From: an uncultured Acetobacteraceae bacterium
Lineage (GTDB): Bacteria > Pseudomonadota > Alphaproteobacteria > Acetobacterales > Acetobacteraceae
Direction: 5' to 3'
Assembly (NCBI GenBank): GCA_903895595.1
Contig: CAITUP010000054.1
Span: forward strand, 1-34,117
DNA length: 34,117 bases
In this document: in pieces, positions 14,784 to 22,820 of the stretch
How positions within the stretch are numbered: position 1 is the stretch's first letter
Layout: every line of letters starts with the position of its first letter
Position numbers and translations under genes: made by a program
Notes under the pieces: generated by a model
Told to the model about the DNA's origin: nothing
Database searches by the model: none
The model's input: only the letters and a program-made list of their open reading frames with translations

Positions 14784-15694
14784 ACGACCCGGATCGCGAC
14801 CTGCCCATTGTCGATGCGCATCACCATCTGTGGGATTTGGAAGGACCAATCCGGTATCCATGGCTGCAAACCGGCGATCATGGCTTCCTCGGCGATTACT
14901 CCCGCATCGCTCGTAGCTATTTGCCGCCGGAATACCGCCGCGACACCGCGCTGCATAACGTCATCGCGACTGTTCATATCGAAGCCGAATGCGACCGTAC
15001 GCAGCAGTTGGCGGAGACCGAGTGGGTCGCGAGCATGGCCGCCGAACACGCCATGCCCAACGCCATCGTCGCGCATGCCTGGGTGGACACGCCGGATTCC
15101 GAGGAAATTCTCGCCGGCCACAAGCGTTTCCCGCTGGTGCGCGGCATTCGCACCAAGCCGATTATCGCGTCCGGCCCCGGCGACAGCGTGCGCGGCCAGC
15201 CACGCAGCCTGCAGGACCCTAAATGGCGGCGCGGATTGGCGCTGCTGGAGAAATACGATCTGTCCTGGGATTTGCGGGTTCCTTGGTACCATCTGGAGGA
15301 AGCCGCGGAAGTCTGCCGCGAACACCCCAAGATGCGGATCGTGCTGAACCACACCGGCTACCCGCTGGATCGTTCCCCGGAACAGGTCGCTGTGTGGCGT
15401 CGCGGCATGGAGGCATTGGCCGCTTGTCCGAACGTCCACTGCAAGGTCTCCGGCTTCACGGTGAAGGGCCAGCCTTGGACGTTGAAGCTGAATGGCCCGA
15501 TCATTCTGGAGGCGATTTCGATCTTCGGCGTGGACCGGTGCATGTTCGCGTCCAACCACCCCGTCGATGGCGTGAAGGCGAGCTGGGATTGGATTTTCAC
15601 CCAGTTCAAGGCCGTCACCACCGACATGCCCGAAGCCGCGCGCCGCAAATTATTCGCCGATAATGCGCTGGCATTCTACAGGATTGCACGATGA
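14780..15694 (+). CDS. Amidohydrolase family protein (COG3618)
   Basis: The 304-residue metal-dependent hydrolase opens with the metal motif VDAHHHLWDL (H14-H16) and continues with ATVHIEAECD, WDLRVPWYHLEEA, VLNHTGYPLDR and NVHCKVSGF. In the last strand it reads MFASNHPVDG. Members such as the paralogue at 1246-2040 have SDWP there, with the catalytic Asp; an Asn at this spot occurs in part of COG3618, with a nearby Asp (in PVD) possibly taking over. The reaction is probably opening of a lactone or cleavage of a C-N/C-O bond in the product of the preceding oxidoreductase. The ATG at 14780 overlaps the previous stop (ATGA), and its own stop overlaps the next gene in the same way. Confidence 0.87.
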   Translation: MNDPDRDLPIVDAHHHLWDLEGPIRYPWLQTGDHGFLGDYSRIARSYLPPEYRRDTALHNVIATVHIEAECDRTQQLAETEWVASMAAEHAMPNAIVAHAWVDTPDSEEILAGHKRFPLVRGIRTKPIIASGPGDSVRGQPRSLQDPKWRRGLALLEKYDLSWDLRVPWYHLEEAAEVCREHPKMRIVLNHTGYPLDRSPEQVAVWRRGMEALAACPNVHCKVSGFTVKGQPWTLKLNGPIILEAISIFGVDRCMFASNHPVDGVKASWDWIFTQFKAVTTDMPEAARRKLFADNALAFYRIAR

Positions 15695-17307
15695 AAAAAT
15701 GGCTCTTGGCACTGCTGACCCTGGCGCCCGTGCAGGCGTATGCGTTGTCGGGGCAGGTGAGTTCCGCCAAGGAAGGCCCGATGGAGGGCGTGCTCGTCAG
15801 CGCCCATCCCGACGGCGGCAATATTACCGTAACGGTCGTCAGCGACACCAAGGGTCATTACGCTTTCCCCGCGGGGCGCCTGCCGGCCGGCAAGGTTGCG
15901 TTATCGATCCGCGCTGTCGGCTACGATTTGGCCGGACCGGCAACAGCCGATGCCGGCGGCACCGCCGATTTGTCGCTGAAACCCACCGCCGATCTGGCGG
16001 CTCAACTGACCAACGCGGAATGGATGGAAAGCCTGCCCGGCGAACCCGGACAAAAGAAATTCCTGCAAAATTGCGCCGGCTGCCACCTGTTGCAAAAACC
16101 GCTGTTCTCCGAACACAACACCGCCGAATTTTCCGCCGTGCAGCAGCGCATGACCGGCTACGCCGCCGCATCGTCCATTCTGACCCCGCAGTTGCTCGTC
16201 GCCGACCGCGTCGCCAACCAGGGCGAGTTCGCGCTGGAACAGCGGCGACAGACGATCGACAAACAAGCCGCCTACCTCGCTGGCGTGAATTTCGGCGAGG
16301 CGAAAACCTGGCGCTTTCCGCTGAAAACCTTCCACCGTCCGACCGGGCGCGCAGCCCATGTCGTAATCACGGAATACGACCTGAAAGAGCCGACCCGGAT
16401 GCCGCACGATGTCATCGTGACACCGGACGGGATGGTTTGGTACAGCAGCTTCGCGGAACAAATCCTCGGGCGGCTCGACCCCGCGACCGGTAAAACCACG
16501 GAATGGACGATCCCGACGCTGAAACCGAACTCCCCCAAAGGATCATTGGCCTTACGAGCAGACCAGGACGGCAACCTCTGGCTCGGCATGGCCTACCAAG
16601 CCGGCGTCGCGCGCTTCGATCCGAAGACTGAAAAATTCCGCATGTATCCATTGCCGCCGGAACTGAACAAGGATTTCACACAGACGACCGAGGTCGAACC
16701 GACCCATTCCAAAGTGGACGGTAAAGTGTGGATCGAGGATTCCGGGACTTATTCGATCTACCGCATGGATATCGAAACCGGAAAGATCGAAGTGTTTCAA
16801 CCTTTCCCGATCCCCAGCCCAAACATCTACGACCTCGCGACCGATCCCGAGAATAACGTGTATTTCACCGTGTTCGGCCGCGGCGACATCGGGCGGATCG
16901 ATGCCAAAACCAAGGCGATCCGGACGTGGCCCACGCCGACCAAGGAATCCTCGCCCCGCCGCGGCGCGCTGGACGAAGCCGGGCGCTTCTGGTTCGGAGA
17001 ATTCCGAGGGAACAAGATCGGCATGTTCGATACGAAGACCGAAGCGTTCAAGGAGTGGACACCGCCGACGCCGTGGTATTTTCCCTACGATGTCGTGGGC
17101 GACCGTAACGGCAACGCCTGGGCGGGGTCGATGAATGCCGACCGCGTGGAACGGCTGGATTCGAAAACCGGGGAGTTCGTGGAGTACCTGCTGCCGCGTT
17201 TCACGAACATGCGGCGATCCTTCGTCGACGACCGGAAAACCCCGGTCACGTTCTGGGTCGGCAGCAACCACGGGGCTTCGATCGTGAAGGTGGAGCCGAT
17301 GGATTAA
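15691..17307 (+). CDS. Secreted fusion: carboxypeptidase-regulatory-like domain, c-type heme site, Vgb-like beta-propeller
   Basis: The protein has 538 residues. The signal peptide MKKWLLALLTLAPVQAYA is followed by a carboxypeptidase-regulatory-like beta sandwich (about 20-97: LSGQVSSAKEGPMEGVLVSA), then a cytochrome c-type heme-binding site CAGCH (128-132; M154 in QQRMTGY is a possible axial ligand). The rest (about 205-535) is a propeller with Vgb/streptogramin-lyase-like repeats of the form P.DVIVTPDGMVWYSSF...ILGRLDPATGK. The protein should be exported to the periplasm, carry heme, and bind or cleave a ligand through the propeller. The ATG overlaps the previous stop by 4 bp, so it is the last gene of the four-gene operon. 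It may oxidise or lyse the substrate outside before uptake by the MFS protein. Its stop TAA (17305-17307) overlaps the opposite-strand stop of the YkuD gene. Confidence 0.85.
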   Translation: MKKWLLALLTLAPVQAYALSGQVSSAKEGPMEGVLVSAHPDGGNITVTVVSDTKGHYAFPAGRLPAGKVALSIRAVGYDLAGPATADAGGTADLSLKPTADLAAQLTNAEWMESLPGEPGQKKFLQNCAGCHLLQKPLFSEHNTAEFSAVQQRMTGYAAASSILTPQLLVADRVANQGEFALEQRRQTIDKQAAYLAGVNFGEAKTWRFPLKTFHRPTGRAAHVVITEYDLKEPTRMPHDVIVTPDGMVWYSSFAEQILGRLDPATGKTTEWTIPTLKPNSPKGSLALRADQDGNLWLGMAYQAGVARFDPKTEKFRMYPLPPELNKDFTQTTEVEPTHSKVDGKVWIEDSGTYSIYRMDIETGKIEVFQPFPIPSPNIYDLATDPENNVYFTVFGRGDIGRIDAKTKAIRTWPTPTKESSPRRGALDEAGRFWFGEFRGNKIGMFDTKTEAFKEWTPPTPWYFPYDVVGDRNGNAWAGSMNADRVERLDSKTGEFVEYLLPRFTNMRRSFVDDRKTPVTFWVGSNHGASIVKVEPMD

Positions 17308-17798
17308 GGCTCCATCACCGCCAACGCCGTCACCCCAGCCGCCAGCACGCGCCGCAAATCCGTCAGCGCCAACGCCACGCACCCCTGCGTCGGCGCGTAA
17401 TCCGGCCGCGCCACATGCAGGAAAATCGCCGACCCGCGCCGCTTCTGCACGGGCGCGTCGTTCCACCCAAGCACCCCAATGATATCGTAGACCTCGTCCC
17501 GCCGCCAAAGCTCCTCATGCCGCCCATCGTGCGGCAGCCGGATCATCTTGTTGTAATCGCGATGCAGCGGATCGTCGCACCACCCGTCGTTCCGCCCGAT
17601 CGGTTCCACCGGCACCGCGCACACCGGCGGCGGCACCCGGTCGGCGCGGTACAGCACCCGTCGCAACGGCAGAACGCCGGCCGGCGTAGCCTCATCCCCC
17701 TCCTCCTTATTGACCAACACTCCCCGCGCCCCCAGCGCCGCTCGGAAGATTTCGTTGCGGAGGATCAGGTGGCCGGAGGGCCGAACGATGGCTTGCAT
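17304..17798 (-). CDS. YkuD-type L,D-transpeptidase-family protein without a signal peptide
   Basis: The 164-residue protein has the YkuD catalytic signature SAIFLHVARPDYAPTQGCVAL with H128 and nucleophile C140. The family makes 3-3 peptidoglycan cross-links or attaches lipoproteins to peptidoglycan. No signal peptide or membrane anchor is visible at the start (MQAIVRPSGHLILRNE), as is common for this short subtype, so export is uncertain. The gene starts 5 bp after the Fic gene on the same strand and is probably cotranscribed. Its stop (TTA on the plus strand, 17304-17306) shares a TTAA with the TAA of the convergent propeller gene. Confidence 0.85.
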   Translation of the reverse strand: MQAIVRPSGHLILRNEIFRAALGARGVLVNKEEGDEATPAGVLPLRRVLYRADRVPPPVCAVPVEPIGRNDGWCDDPLHRDYNKMIRLPHDGRHEELWRRDEVYDIIGVLGWNDAPVQKRRGSAIFLHVARPDYAPTQGCVALALTDLRRVLAAGVTALAVMEP

Positions 17799-17803
17799 GA
17801 AAA

Positions 17804-18928
17804 TTATCCCTGTTCTTGCGAAGGACGAGACACATTGGCCTGATACCGCGCATACCGCCGGTCGCCCGCCCGCACCAGCGCCCCCATCGCGACCATGTCG
17901 GCCAAATCGCGGGTCGCGGTTGCCGGGGATGCTCCGGTGATGGAACGGTAATTTCCCGCGCTGAGGCCACCAGTGAAACCGTCCGGCCCCTCCCGCAGGA
18001 TACGCAGCAAGGCCTTCAACTGCCGCTCATTCATCCGATCCCCGAGACGATTGAGCAGCCGAGCCTTGTCGATCAGAAATTCGACGGTGGCCAAGGAACG
18101 CCGCTGGGCCTCCAGCGTCATCGAAGCGAACCAATCCAGCCAGTCCTCCAATTGCATCTTCGTATTGGCCAACGCCAACGCATCGTAATAGGCGCGGCGT
18201 TGCGCCAGAATGGTCGCCGCCAGAGCGATCAGCGTCGGGCGCCCCAGCCCTTGAGCCAACGCCTTCTCGGCAATCGCCCGTCCGATACGCCCGTTGCCGT
18301 CCTCGAACGGATGGATGCACACAAAATAGAAATGCGCGACCCCCGCTCGGGTTAACGCCGGCAGAGGTTCGGGACCGTCCGGTGCGGTCCGGTTGAACCA
18401 CGCGACGAACCGCGCCATTTCGTCCGACATATGGTCCGATGGCGGCGCCTCGTAATGCACGATAGGGGCATGCGCCGGCCCGGATACGACCTGCATCGCC
18501 TCGGGGTGGCGGCGATAGCAGCCGATGTCCTTCAAATCGCGGCGCCCGGCGGTCACCATCCGGTGCCACGCGAACAGCGTCTCATCCGACAACGGCGCCG
18601 CGAAGGACCGATGCACATCCACCATCATTTCGGCAATCCCCTGCTCCGCCGCGCCGGTCCGCCGATGGTCCGTGGCAAGCCCAAGATGGCGCCGGATCGA
18701 CGACTGAACGCTCGGCCGGTCGAGAATATCGCCCTCGATCTCCGACGTTGCGAGACCCTCGACGCTGAGGGCCTCCACCGTCAGCATCTCCTGCTCCCCG
18801 TTGTCGAGATGCCCAACCGATCCGACAAACACGCCGCCGCCAACCAGAAACCGCGCCTCGACTGAGGCAAGGTTCGTCCGGTCCCAGGTGAAGTGTGGCC
18901 ACTCCGGCCGCTGCCAAACCCACGTCAT
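17804..18928 (-). CDS. Fic family AMP-transferase with DUF4172 N-terminus and inhibitory motif
   Basis: The 374-residue protein has a DUF4172-type start (MTWVWQRPEWPHFTWD), an autoinhibitory helix motif TSEIEG at 61-66 (the S/T-x3-E-G/N pattern of self-inhibited Fic proteins, E65), the core motif HPFEDGNGRIGRA (H206 catalytic) and a C-terminal winged-helix-like region (about 300-365: RQLKALLRILREG, then SPATATRDLADMVAMGALV). Fic enzymes transfer AMP from ATP to hydroxyl groups of target proteins; here the inhibitory helix should keep the enzyme off until it is released. The winged helix suggests DNA binding and self-regulation. Two perfect palindromes lie directly upstream. The likely cotranscribed partner is the YkuD gene. 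No toxin-antitoxin partner gene is adjacent because the inhibitor is built in. Confidence 0.9.
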   Translation of the reverse strand: MTWVWQRPEWPHFTWDRTNLASVEARFLVGGGVFVGSVGHLDNGEQEMLTVEALSVEGLATSEIEGDILDRPSVQSSIRRHLGLATDHRRTGAAEQGIAEMMVDVHRSFAAPLSDETLFAWHRMVTAGRRDLKDIGCYRRHPEAMQVVSGPAHAPIVHYEAPPSDHMSDEMARFVAWFNRTAPDGPEPLPALTRAGVAHFYFVCIHPFEDGNGRIGRAIAEKALAQGLGRPTLIALAATILAQRRAYYDALALANTKMQLEDWLDWFASMTLEAQRRSLATVEFLIDKARLLNRLGDRMNERQLKALLRILREGPDGFTGGLSAGNYRSITGASPATATRDLADMVAMGALVRAGDRRYARYQANVSRPSQEQG

Positions 18929-18931
18929 GAG

Positions 18932-18951
18932 CGATAGAAACCTTTCTATCG
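18932..18951. promoter_or_regulatory. Perfect palindrome A, probable fic operator
   Basis: CGATAGAAA and TTTCTATCG form perfect 9-bp arms around a 2-bp centre. The palindrome starts 3 bp upstream of the fic ATG (18926-18928) and so covers the ribosome-binding region and probably the transcription start. A repressor bound here would shut off fic. The same CGATAGAA half-site recurs in palindrome B. Confidence 0.6.
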
Positions 18952-18975
18952 ATCACAGTACCCCGGATTCATGAT

Positions 18976-18996
18976 CGATAGAAGGGGATTCTATCG
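18976..18996. promoter_or_regulatory. Perfect palindrome B, second fic operator overlapping the ftsY end
   Basis: CGATAGAA (18976-18983) and TTCTATCG (18989-18996) are perfect 8-bp arms with a 5-bp centre, using the same half-site as palindrome A about 45 bp away (roughly four helical turns). Its right arm includes the last codon and the TAG stop of ftsY. Two identical half-site pairs flanking a short promoter gap suggest cooperative or looping repression. The arm length would also form a stem in the ftsY RNA. Confidence 0.6.
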
Positions 18997-19917
18997 CTCA
19001 GACCCCACCAACCCGCGCGCGAACTCCCCGGCGTCGAACGGCCGCAGGTCCCCGGCCTTCTCTCCAACGCCCACCGCATGCACCGGCAGCCCGTAGGTCT
19101 CCGCCAGAGCCACCACGATCCCGCCGCGCGCGCTACCGTCCAGCTTGGTCACCACCAGCCCGGTGACATCGACCATTTCCTTGAACACCTTCACCTGCTG
19201 AATGGCGTTCTGTCCGGTGGTCGCGTCCAGCACCAACAGCACCGAGTGCGGCGCCGTCTCGTCCTTCTTTTTCAGCACGCGGATGATCTTCCGCAGTTCC
19301 TCCATCAGCGCGCCTTTGTTGTGCAGGCGCCCGGCGGTATCGATCAGCAGCACATCCGCGCCGTCTTTCTCGGCTCGGGTCAGGGCGTCGAAGGCCAGTC
19401 CGGCCGAGTCCCCATTCGGCTTCCCGGCGATCACCGGCGTCCCCGTCCGTTCGCCCCAAACCTGCAACTGCTCCACCGCCGCGGCCCTGAACGTATCGCC
19501 GGCGGCCATGACGGCGCGCTTGCCCTCTTCCTGATAAAGCTGCGCCAGCTTGCCGATGGTTGTCGTCTTGCCGGTGCCGTTCACCCCGACCATCAGCACG
19601 ACATGCGGTTTCAATGCGGGGTTCAACACCAGCGGCACGGCCACCGGCTGCAAAATGGCGGCAATTTCCTCGGCCAGCGCGTCCTTGATTTCCTCGTCCG
19701 TCACTTCCTTGCCGAAGCGGGTCCGGCGGAAGCTCGCGATGATCCGAGTCGCGGCCGGCACGCCAAGGTCGGCGGAAATGAGAAGTTCCTCCAGCTCTTC
19801 CAGCGCCTCATCGTCCAGGCGGCGTTTTTTGAAGACGGCCGTGATGGTTTCGGTGATTTTCTGGGTGCTGCGGGTCAGACCCTCTTTCAGGCGCGAAAAG
19901 AAACTTCCGAGAGCCAT
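18991..19917 (-). CDS. ftsY: Signal recognition particle receptor FtsY
   Basis: The 308-residue SRP-type GTPase docks ribosome-SRP complexes at the inner membrane. The N domain ([20 protein letters not shown]) lacks the long acidic A domain of E. coli FtsY and carries an amphipathic start, as in other Alphaproteobacteria. The G domain has GVNGTGKTTT (111-120), DTFRAAAVEQL, DTAGRL (193-198) and TKLDGSARGG (257-266). The start ATG at 19917 overlaps the stop of mtaB by one base (TGATG). In relatives ftsY is followed by a septation-protein gene; here fic and ykuD occupy that place. Confidence 0.95.
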   Translation of the reverse strand: MALGSFFSRLKEGLTRSTQKITETITAVFKKRRLDDEALEELEELLISADLGVPAATRIIASFRRTRFGKEVTDEEIKDALAEEIAAILQPVAVPLVLNPALKPHVVLMVGVNGTGKTTTIGKLAQLYQEEGKRAVMAAGDTFRAAAVEQLQVWGERTGTPVIAGKPNGDSAGLAFDALTRAEKDGADVLLIDTAGRLHNKGALMEELRKIIRVLKKKDETAPHSVLLVLDATTGQNAIQQVKVFKEMVDVTGLVVTKLDGSARGGIVVALAETYGLPVHAVGVGEKAGDLRPFDAGEFARGLVGSER

Positions 19918-21146
19918 CAGGCTGCCTCCGCCAAAAGAACCGAACCGGTCGAGCCGGTGACGTGCGCCGCGATCAGACGGCCGGGTTCGGCCGGCACCGC
20001 CAATCGCACCGGCGCGAAATGTTCGGAGTGCCCGGTGTCGCCGCTTTCCGTCAGCAGCGCGATGTCGCGCCCGACCCACCCACCCAAAAACCGGGTCGCC
20101 GCGGCGGTCCCCGCGTCACGCAAGCGGGCAGCGCGTTCGCGGCGGACCGGGACCGGAACGGCGGGCATCCGGGCAGCCGGAGTGCCGGGGCGTTCGCTGT
20201 AGGGGAAAACGTGCAGAAACGGCATGTCCGCAGCCTCGACGAATGCCAGGCCTTCTTCGAACAGCGCATCGGTTTCCGTCGGGAAACCGGCAATTAAATC
20301 CGCCCCGATCGCGATCCCTGGCCTCAATGCCCGCGCCCGTTCGATCACCGCCATAGCATCGATGGTCAGATGCCGCCGCTTCATCCGCTTGAGAATTAAA
20401 TCGCTGCCGGCCTGGAGCGACAGATGCAGATGCGGCATCAATCGAGGCTCTTCGGCGATCAGGCGCCACAAATCCTCATCGATTGCGGCGGGGTCGATGG
20501 ACGACAGGCGCAGGCGGGGAAGATCGGGCACCAGCGCCAACAGCCGCCGCGCCAGTTGGCCGAGCGTCGGGGTGCCGGGGAGGTCGGGGCCGTAGGAGGC
20601 GATGTCGACACCGGTCAGAACGATCTCGCGAAAGCCGGTCTCCACCAATTGCCGCACCTGCGACACCGCCACACCGATAGGCACGGAGCGGTTGGGGCCT
20701 CGGCCGAAGGGGATGATGCAGAAGGTGCAGCGATGGTCGCAGCCTTGTTGTACCTGGACGAAGGCGCGCGCCCGTCCGGCGAACTCGGTGACCATGTGCG
20801 GGGCGGTTTCCCGAGCGGCCATGATGTCGGACACGGCGGAACCGGCGCCTTCCGCCCAGCTTTCCGGCTTGAGCTTGTCTTCGTTGCCCAGCACGCGCGT
20901 CACACCGGGCAACGCCGCCCATGAACCCGGATCGATCTGCGCGGCGCAGCCGGTGACGACTATTTTGACGCCCGGCCGTTCGCGACCCAAGCGGCGGATT
21001 GTTTGGCGAGCTTGGCGCTCGGCCTCGGCCGTCACGGCGCAGGTGTTGACCACCACCGTATCGGCAACGCCGGCCGAGAGTTCGCGCATCACCTCGCTCT
21101 CATAAGCGTTCAGGCGGCAGCCGAATGTCAGAACTTCTGTGGTCAT
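19917..21146 (-). CDS. mtaB: tRNA t6A37 methylthiotransferase MtaB
   Basis: The 409-residue radical SAM enzyme adds a methylthio group to t6A37 of tRNAs decoding ANN codons. The MTTase domain carries three cluster cysteines (C10 in FGCRLN, C36 in NTCAV, C67 in TGCAAQ). The radical SAM cluster is GCDHRCTFC (C136, C140, C143), and a TRAM domain lies at the C-terminus (about 345-409). The start [10 protein letters not shown] at 21146 overlaps the dapF stop by 4 bp (ATGA); the longer frame upstream is antisense noise in dapF. The gene order dapF-mtaB-ftsY is the usual one in related Alphaproteobacteria. Confidence 0.93.
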   Translation of the reverse strand: MTTEVLTFGCRLNAYESEVMRELSAGVADTVVVNTCAVTAEAERQARQTIRRLGRERPGVKIVVTGCAAQIDPGSWAALPGVTRVLGNEDKLKPESWAEGAGSAVSDIMAARETAPHMVTEFAGRARAFVQVQQGCDHRCTFCIIPFGRGPNRSVPIGVAVSQVRQLVETGFREIVLTGVDIASYGPDLPGTPTLGQLARRLLALVPDLPRLRLSSIDPAAIDEDLWRLIAEEPRLMPHLHLSLQAGSDLILKRMKRRHLTIDAMAVIERARALRPGIAIGADLIAGFPTETDALFEEGLAFVEAADMPFLHVFPYSERPGTPAARMPAVPVPVRRERAARLRDAGTAAATRFLGGWVGRDIALLTESGDTGHSEHFAPVRLAVPAEPGRLIAAHVTGSTGSVLLAEAA

Positions 21147-21961
21147 GCCGGGTAGGCCGAGAGGTCCAGTTGGCCGGTGAAGGATGTCGCGACGGGGCCG
21201 GTCATCAGCACGTGGCCGTCTTCGCGCCAGGCGATTTCCAGCTCTCCGCCGTCGGCGATCACCGCGGCGCGACGGCCGGTCAGGCCGCGGCGGTGGGCAT
21301 TTACCAGTGCGGCGCAGGCACCCGATCCGCAGGCCAGCGTCAATCCGGCACCGCGTTCCCAAACGCGCAACCGAATGCGGTCGGGCGCCAGAACCTGCAC
21401 GAAGCCAATATTGGCGCGTTGCGGGAAGATCGGGTCGTGTTCCAGCGACGGACCGATCCACTCGATATCGACCGCTGCCATGTCCGGCACGAAGAACGTC
21501 GCGTGGGGGTTGCCCATGCTGGCGGCGGCGGGATCGCCGGTCAAATCCAGATGCAGCGTGTCCATCGGGCGCGCCAAGGGCACCTCCTCCCAGCCCAGCC
21601 GCACCGGCCCCATGTCCACGGTCACACGCCCGTCCGGCAGGATCGTCGCCGGCAAATCGCCGGATATCGTCCGCACCACCAGTTCGGTCCGCCCCGTTTC
21701 CGCCGCGACCAAAGAGGCCACGCAGCGGGTGGCGTTGCCGCAGGCCCCTGCCTCCGACCCATCCGGGTTGCGGATGCGCATGAACACGTCGGCGCCATCG
21801 GTGCCGGGTTCCAGGACGATGAACTGATCGCAGCCCACGCCCGTATGCCGGTCAGCGATTGCCGCCGCCCGCGTTGGGGTTAAACCGAGGCTTTGGGCAC
21901 GTTCGTCCATCACGACGAAGTCGTTCCCGCAGCCATGCATCTTGAGAAAGCGCGTACTCAT
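21143..21961 (-). CDS. dapF: Diaminopimelate epimerase
   Basis: The 272-residue cofactor-independent epimerase converts LL- to meso-diaminopimelate for lysine and peptidoglycan. Both catalytic cysteines are present: C74 in GACGNATRC and C211 in ACGSGACAA. The N-terminal [12 protein letters not shown] is canonical. The start ATG at 21961 gives [12 protein letters not shown]; the frame open upstream lies in the enoyl-CoA hydratase gene's end and gap. It is followed by mtaB with a 4-bp overlap. Confidence 0.95.
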   Translation of the reverse strand: MSTRFLKMHGCGNDFVVMDERAQSLGLTPTRAAAIADRHTGVGCDQFIVLEPGTDGADVFMRIRNPDGSEAGACGNATRCVASLVAAETGRTELVVRTISGDLPATILPDGRVTVDMGPVRLGWEEVPLARPMDTLHLDLTGDPAAASMGNPHATFFVPDMAAVDIEWIGPSLEHDPIFPQRANIGFVQVLAPDRIRLRVWERGAGLTLACGSGACAALVNAHRRGLTGRRAAVIADGGELEIAWREDGHVLMTGPVATSFTGQLDLSAYPA

Positions 21962-22019
21962 ACGCGGAGATATAGGGAAAGACGCGCCGCCGCGCCATTC
22001 TCCGCTGCGGCGGCTGGGT

Positions 22020-22790
22020 TTACCGCCCCTTGAACACCGGCTTTCGCTTTTCCAACTGCGCGGTGCGGGCTTCACGAGCGTCCTCGGTTTTGGAAAGCTC
22101 GTAGGTGAAATTCTGCTCGAACCGGTAGGCGTCTTTCGGCGACATCAGCTCCACCAGATTGGTGCTGACCTTCGCCAGCTTGATGCCCATTGGGCTTTTG
22201 GATGCGATGCGCGCGGCCATCTTCAGCGCCTCCGGCAGCAACTGGTCCGGTGCCCAGACTGAATCGATGATGCCCAGCCGGTGCAGCTCGGCAGCCGGCA
22301 GCCGGTCGCCGGTGAACATTAGGCGGCGGACGAAGGACCTGCTGAAAAACTGGTTCAGCATCGCCGCCCCGCCCGCGAGGCCCACGTCGATCTCCGGCAT
22401 GCCGAACATCGCATTTTCCGAGGCCATCATGATGTCGCACGCCGCTATCAGCCCGAACCCGGCGCCCAAGGCCGCGCCGTTCACCGCCGCGATGACGGGT
22501 TTGGCACATTCCTTGATGGAATTGCCGGTCTCCCGCGTGATGCGGTTGTGGTGCCAATAGCTGCCGGGCTTCGCCGCGTCAGGCCGCTGCTTCAGATCCG
22601 CACCGGCCGAGAACACCTTGCCCTGAGCCGTCAGCACCACGACGCGAATATCCGAGCGGTCGGTGGCTTCGTCGAAAATCTCGATCAGGCGGTCCCGCAT
22701 CTCGGCGTTGATCGCGTTCACGGGCGGGCGGTTCAGCGTGGCAACGGCGACGTAATCGGCCACCTCCAGCGTGACGGTATCGGATGACAT
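22020..22790 (-). CDS. Enoyl-CoA hydratase/isomerase family protein
   Basis: The 256-residue crotonase-fold enzyme has the CoA and oxyanion-hole motifs FSAGADL (60-66) and [16 protein letters not shown] (104-119). Of the two catalytic glutamates of rat mitochondrial hydratase, the Glu164 counterpart is present (E133 in [11 protein letters not shown]), while the Glu144 position is Gly113 (GAGFG in place of GGGCE). Single-glutamate members act as isomerases, hydrolases or hydratases on other acyl-CoAs, so the exact reaction is open. The start is the ATG at 22790. It lies 30 bp after the GT22-like gene and 58 bp before dapF, probably all one transcript. Confidence 0.85.
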   Translation of the reverse strand: MSSDTVTLEVADYVAVATLNRPPVNAINAEMRDRLIEIFDEATDRSDIRVVVLTAQGKVFSAGADLKQRPDAAKPGSYWHHNRITRETGNSIKECAKPVIAAVNGAALGAGFGLIAACDIMMASENAMFGMPEIDVGLAGGAAMLNQFFSRSFVRRLMFTGDRLPAAELHRLGIIDSVWAPDQLLPEALKMAARIASKSPMGIKLAKVSTNLVELMSPKDAYRFEQNFTYELSKTEDAREARTAQLEKRKPVFKGR

Positions 22791-22820
22791 CGGTTTCTCT
22801 CCCTGGCGGACTGCCGCCAA

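Noticed and set aside
13566-14861. A 431-codon minus-strand frame opposite the luciferase-like oxidoreductase
   Set aside because: The plus-strand gene has clear family motifs and coupled start and stop; the antisense product has none.
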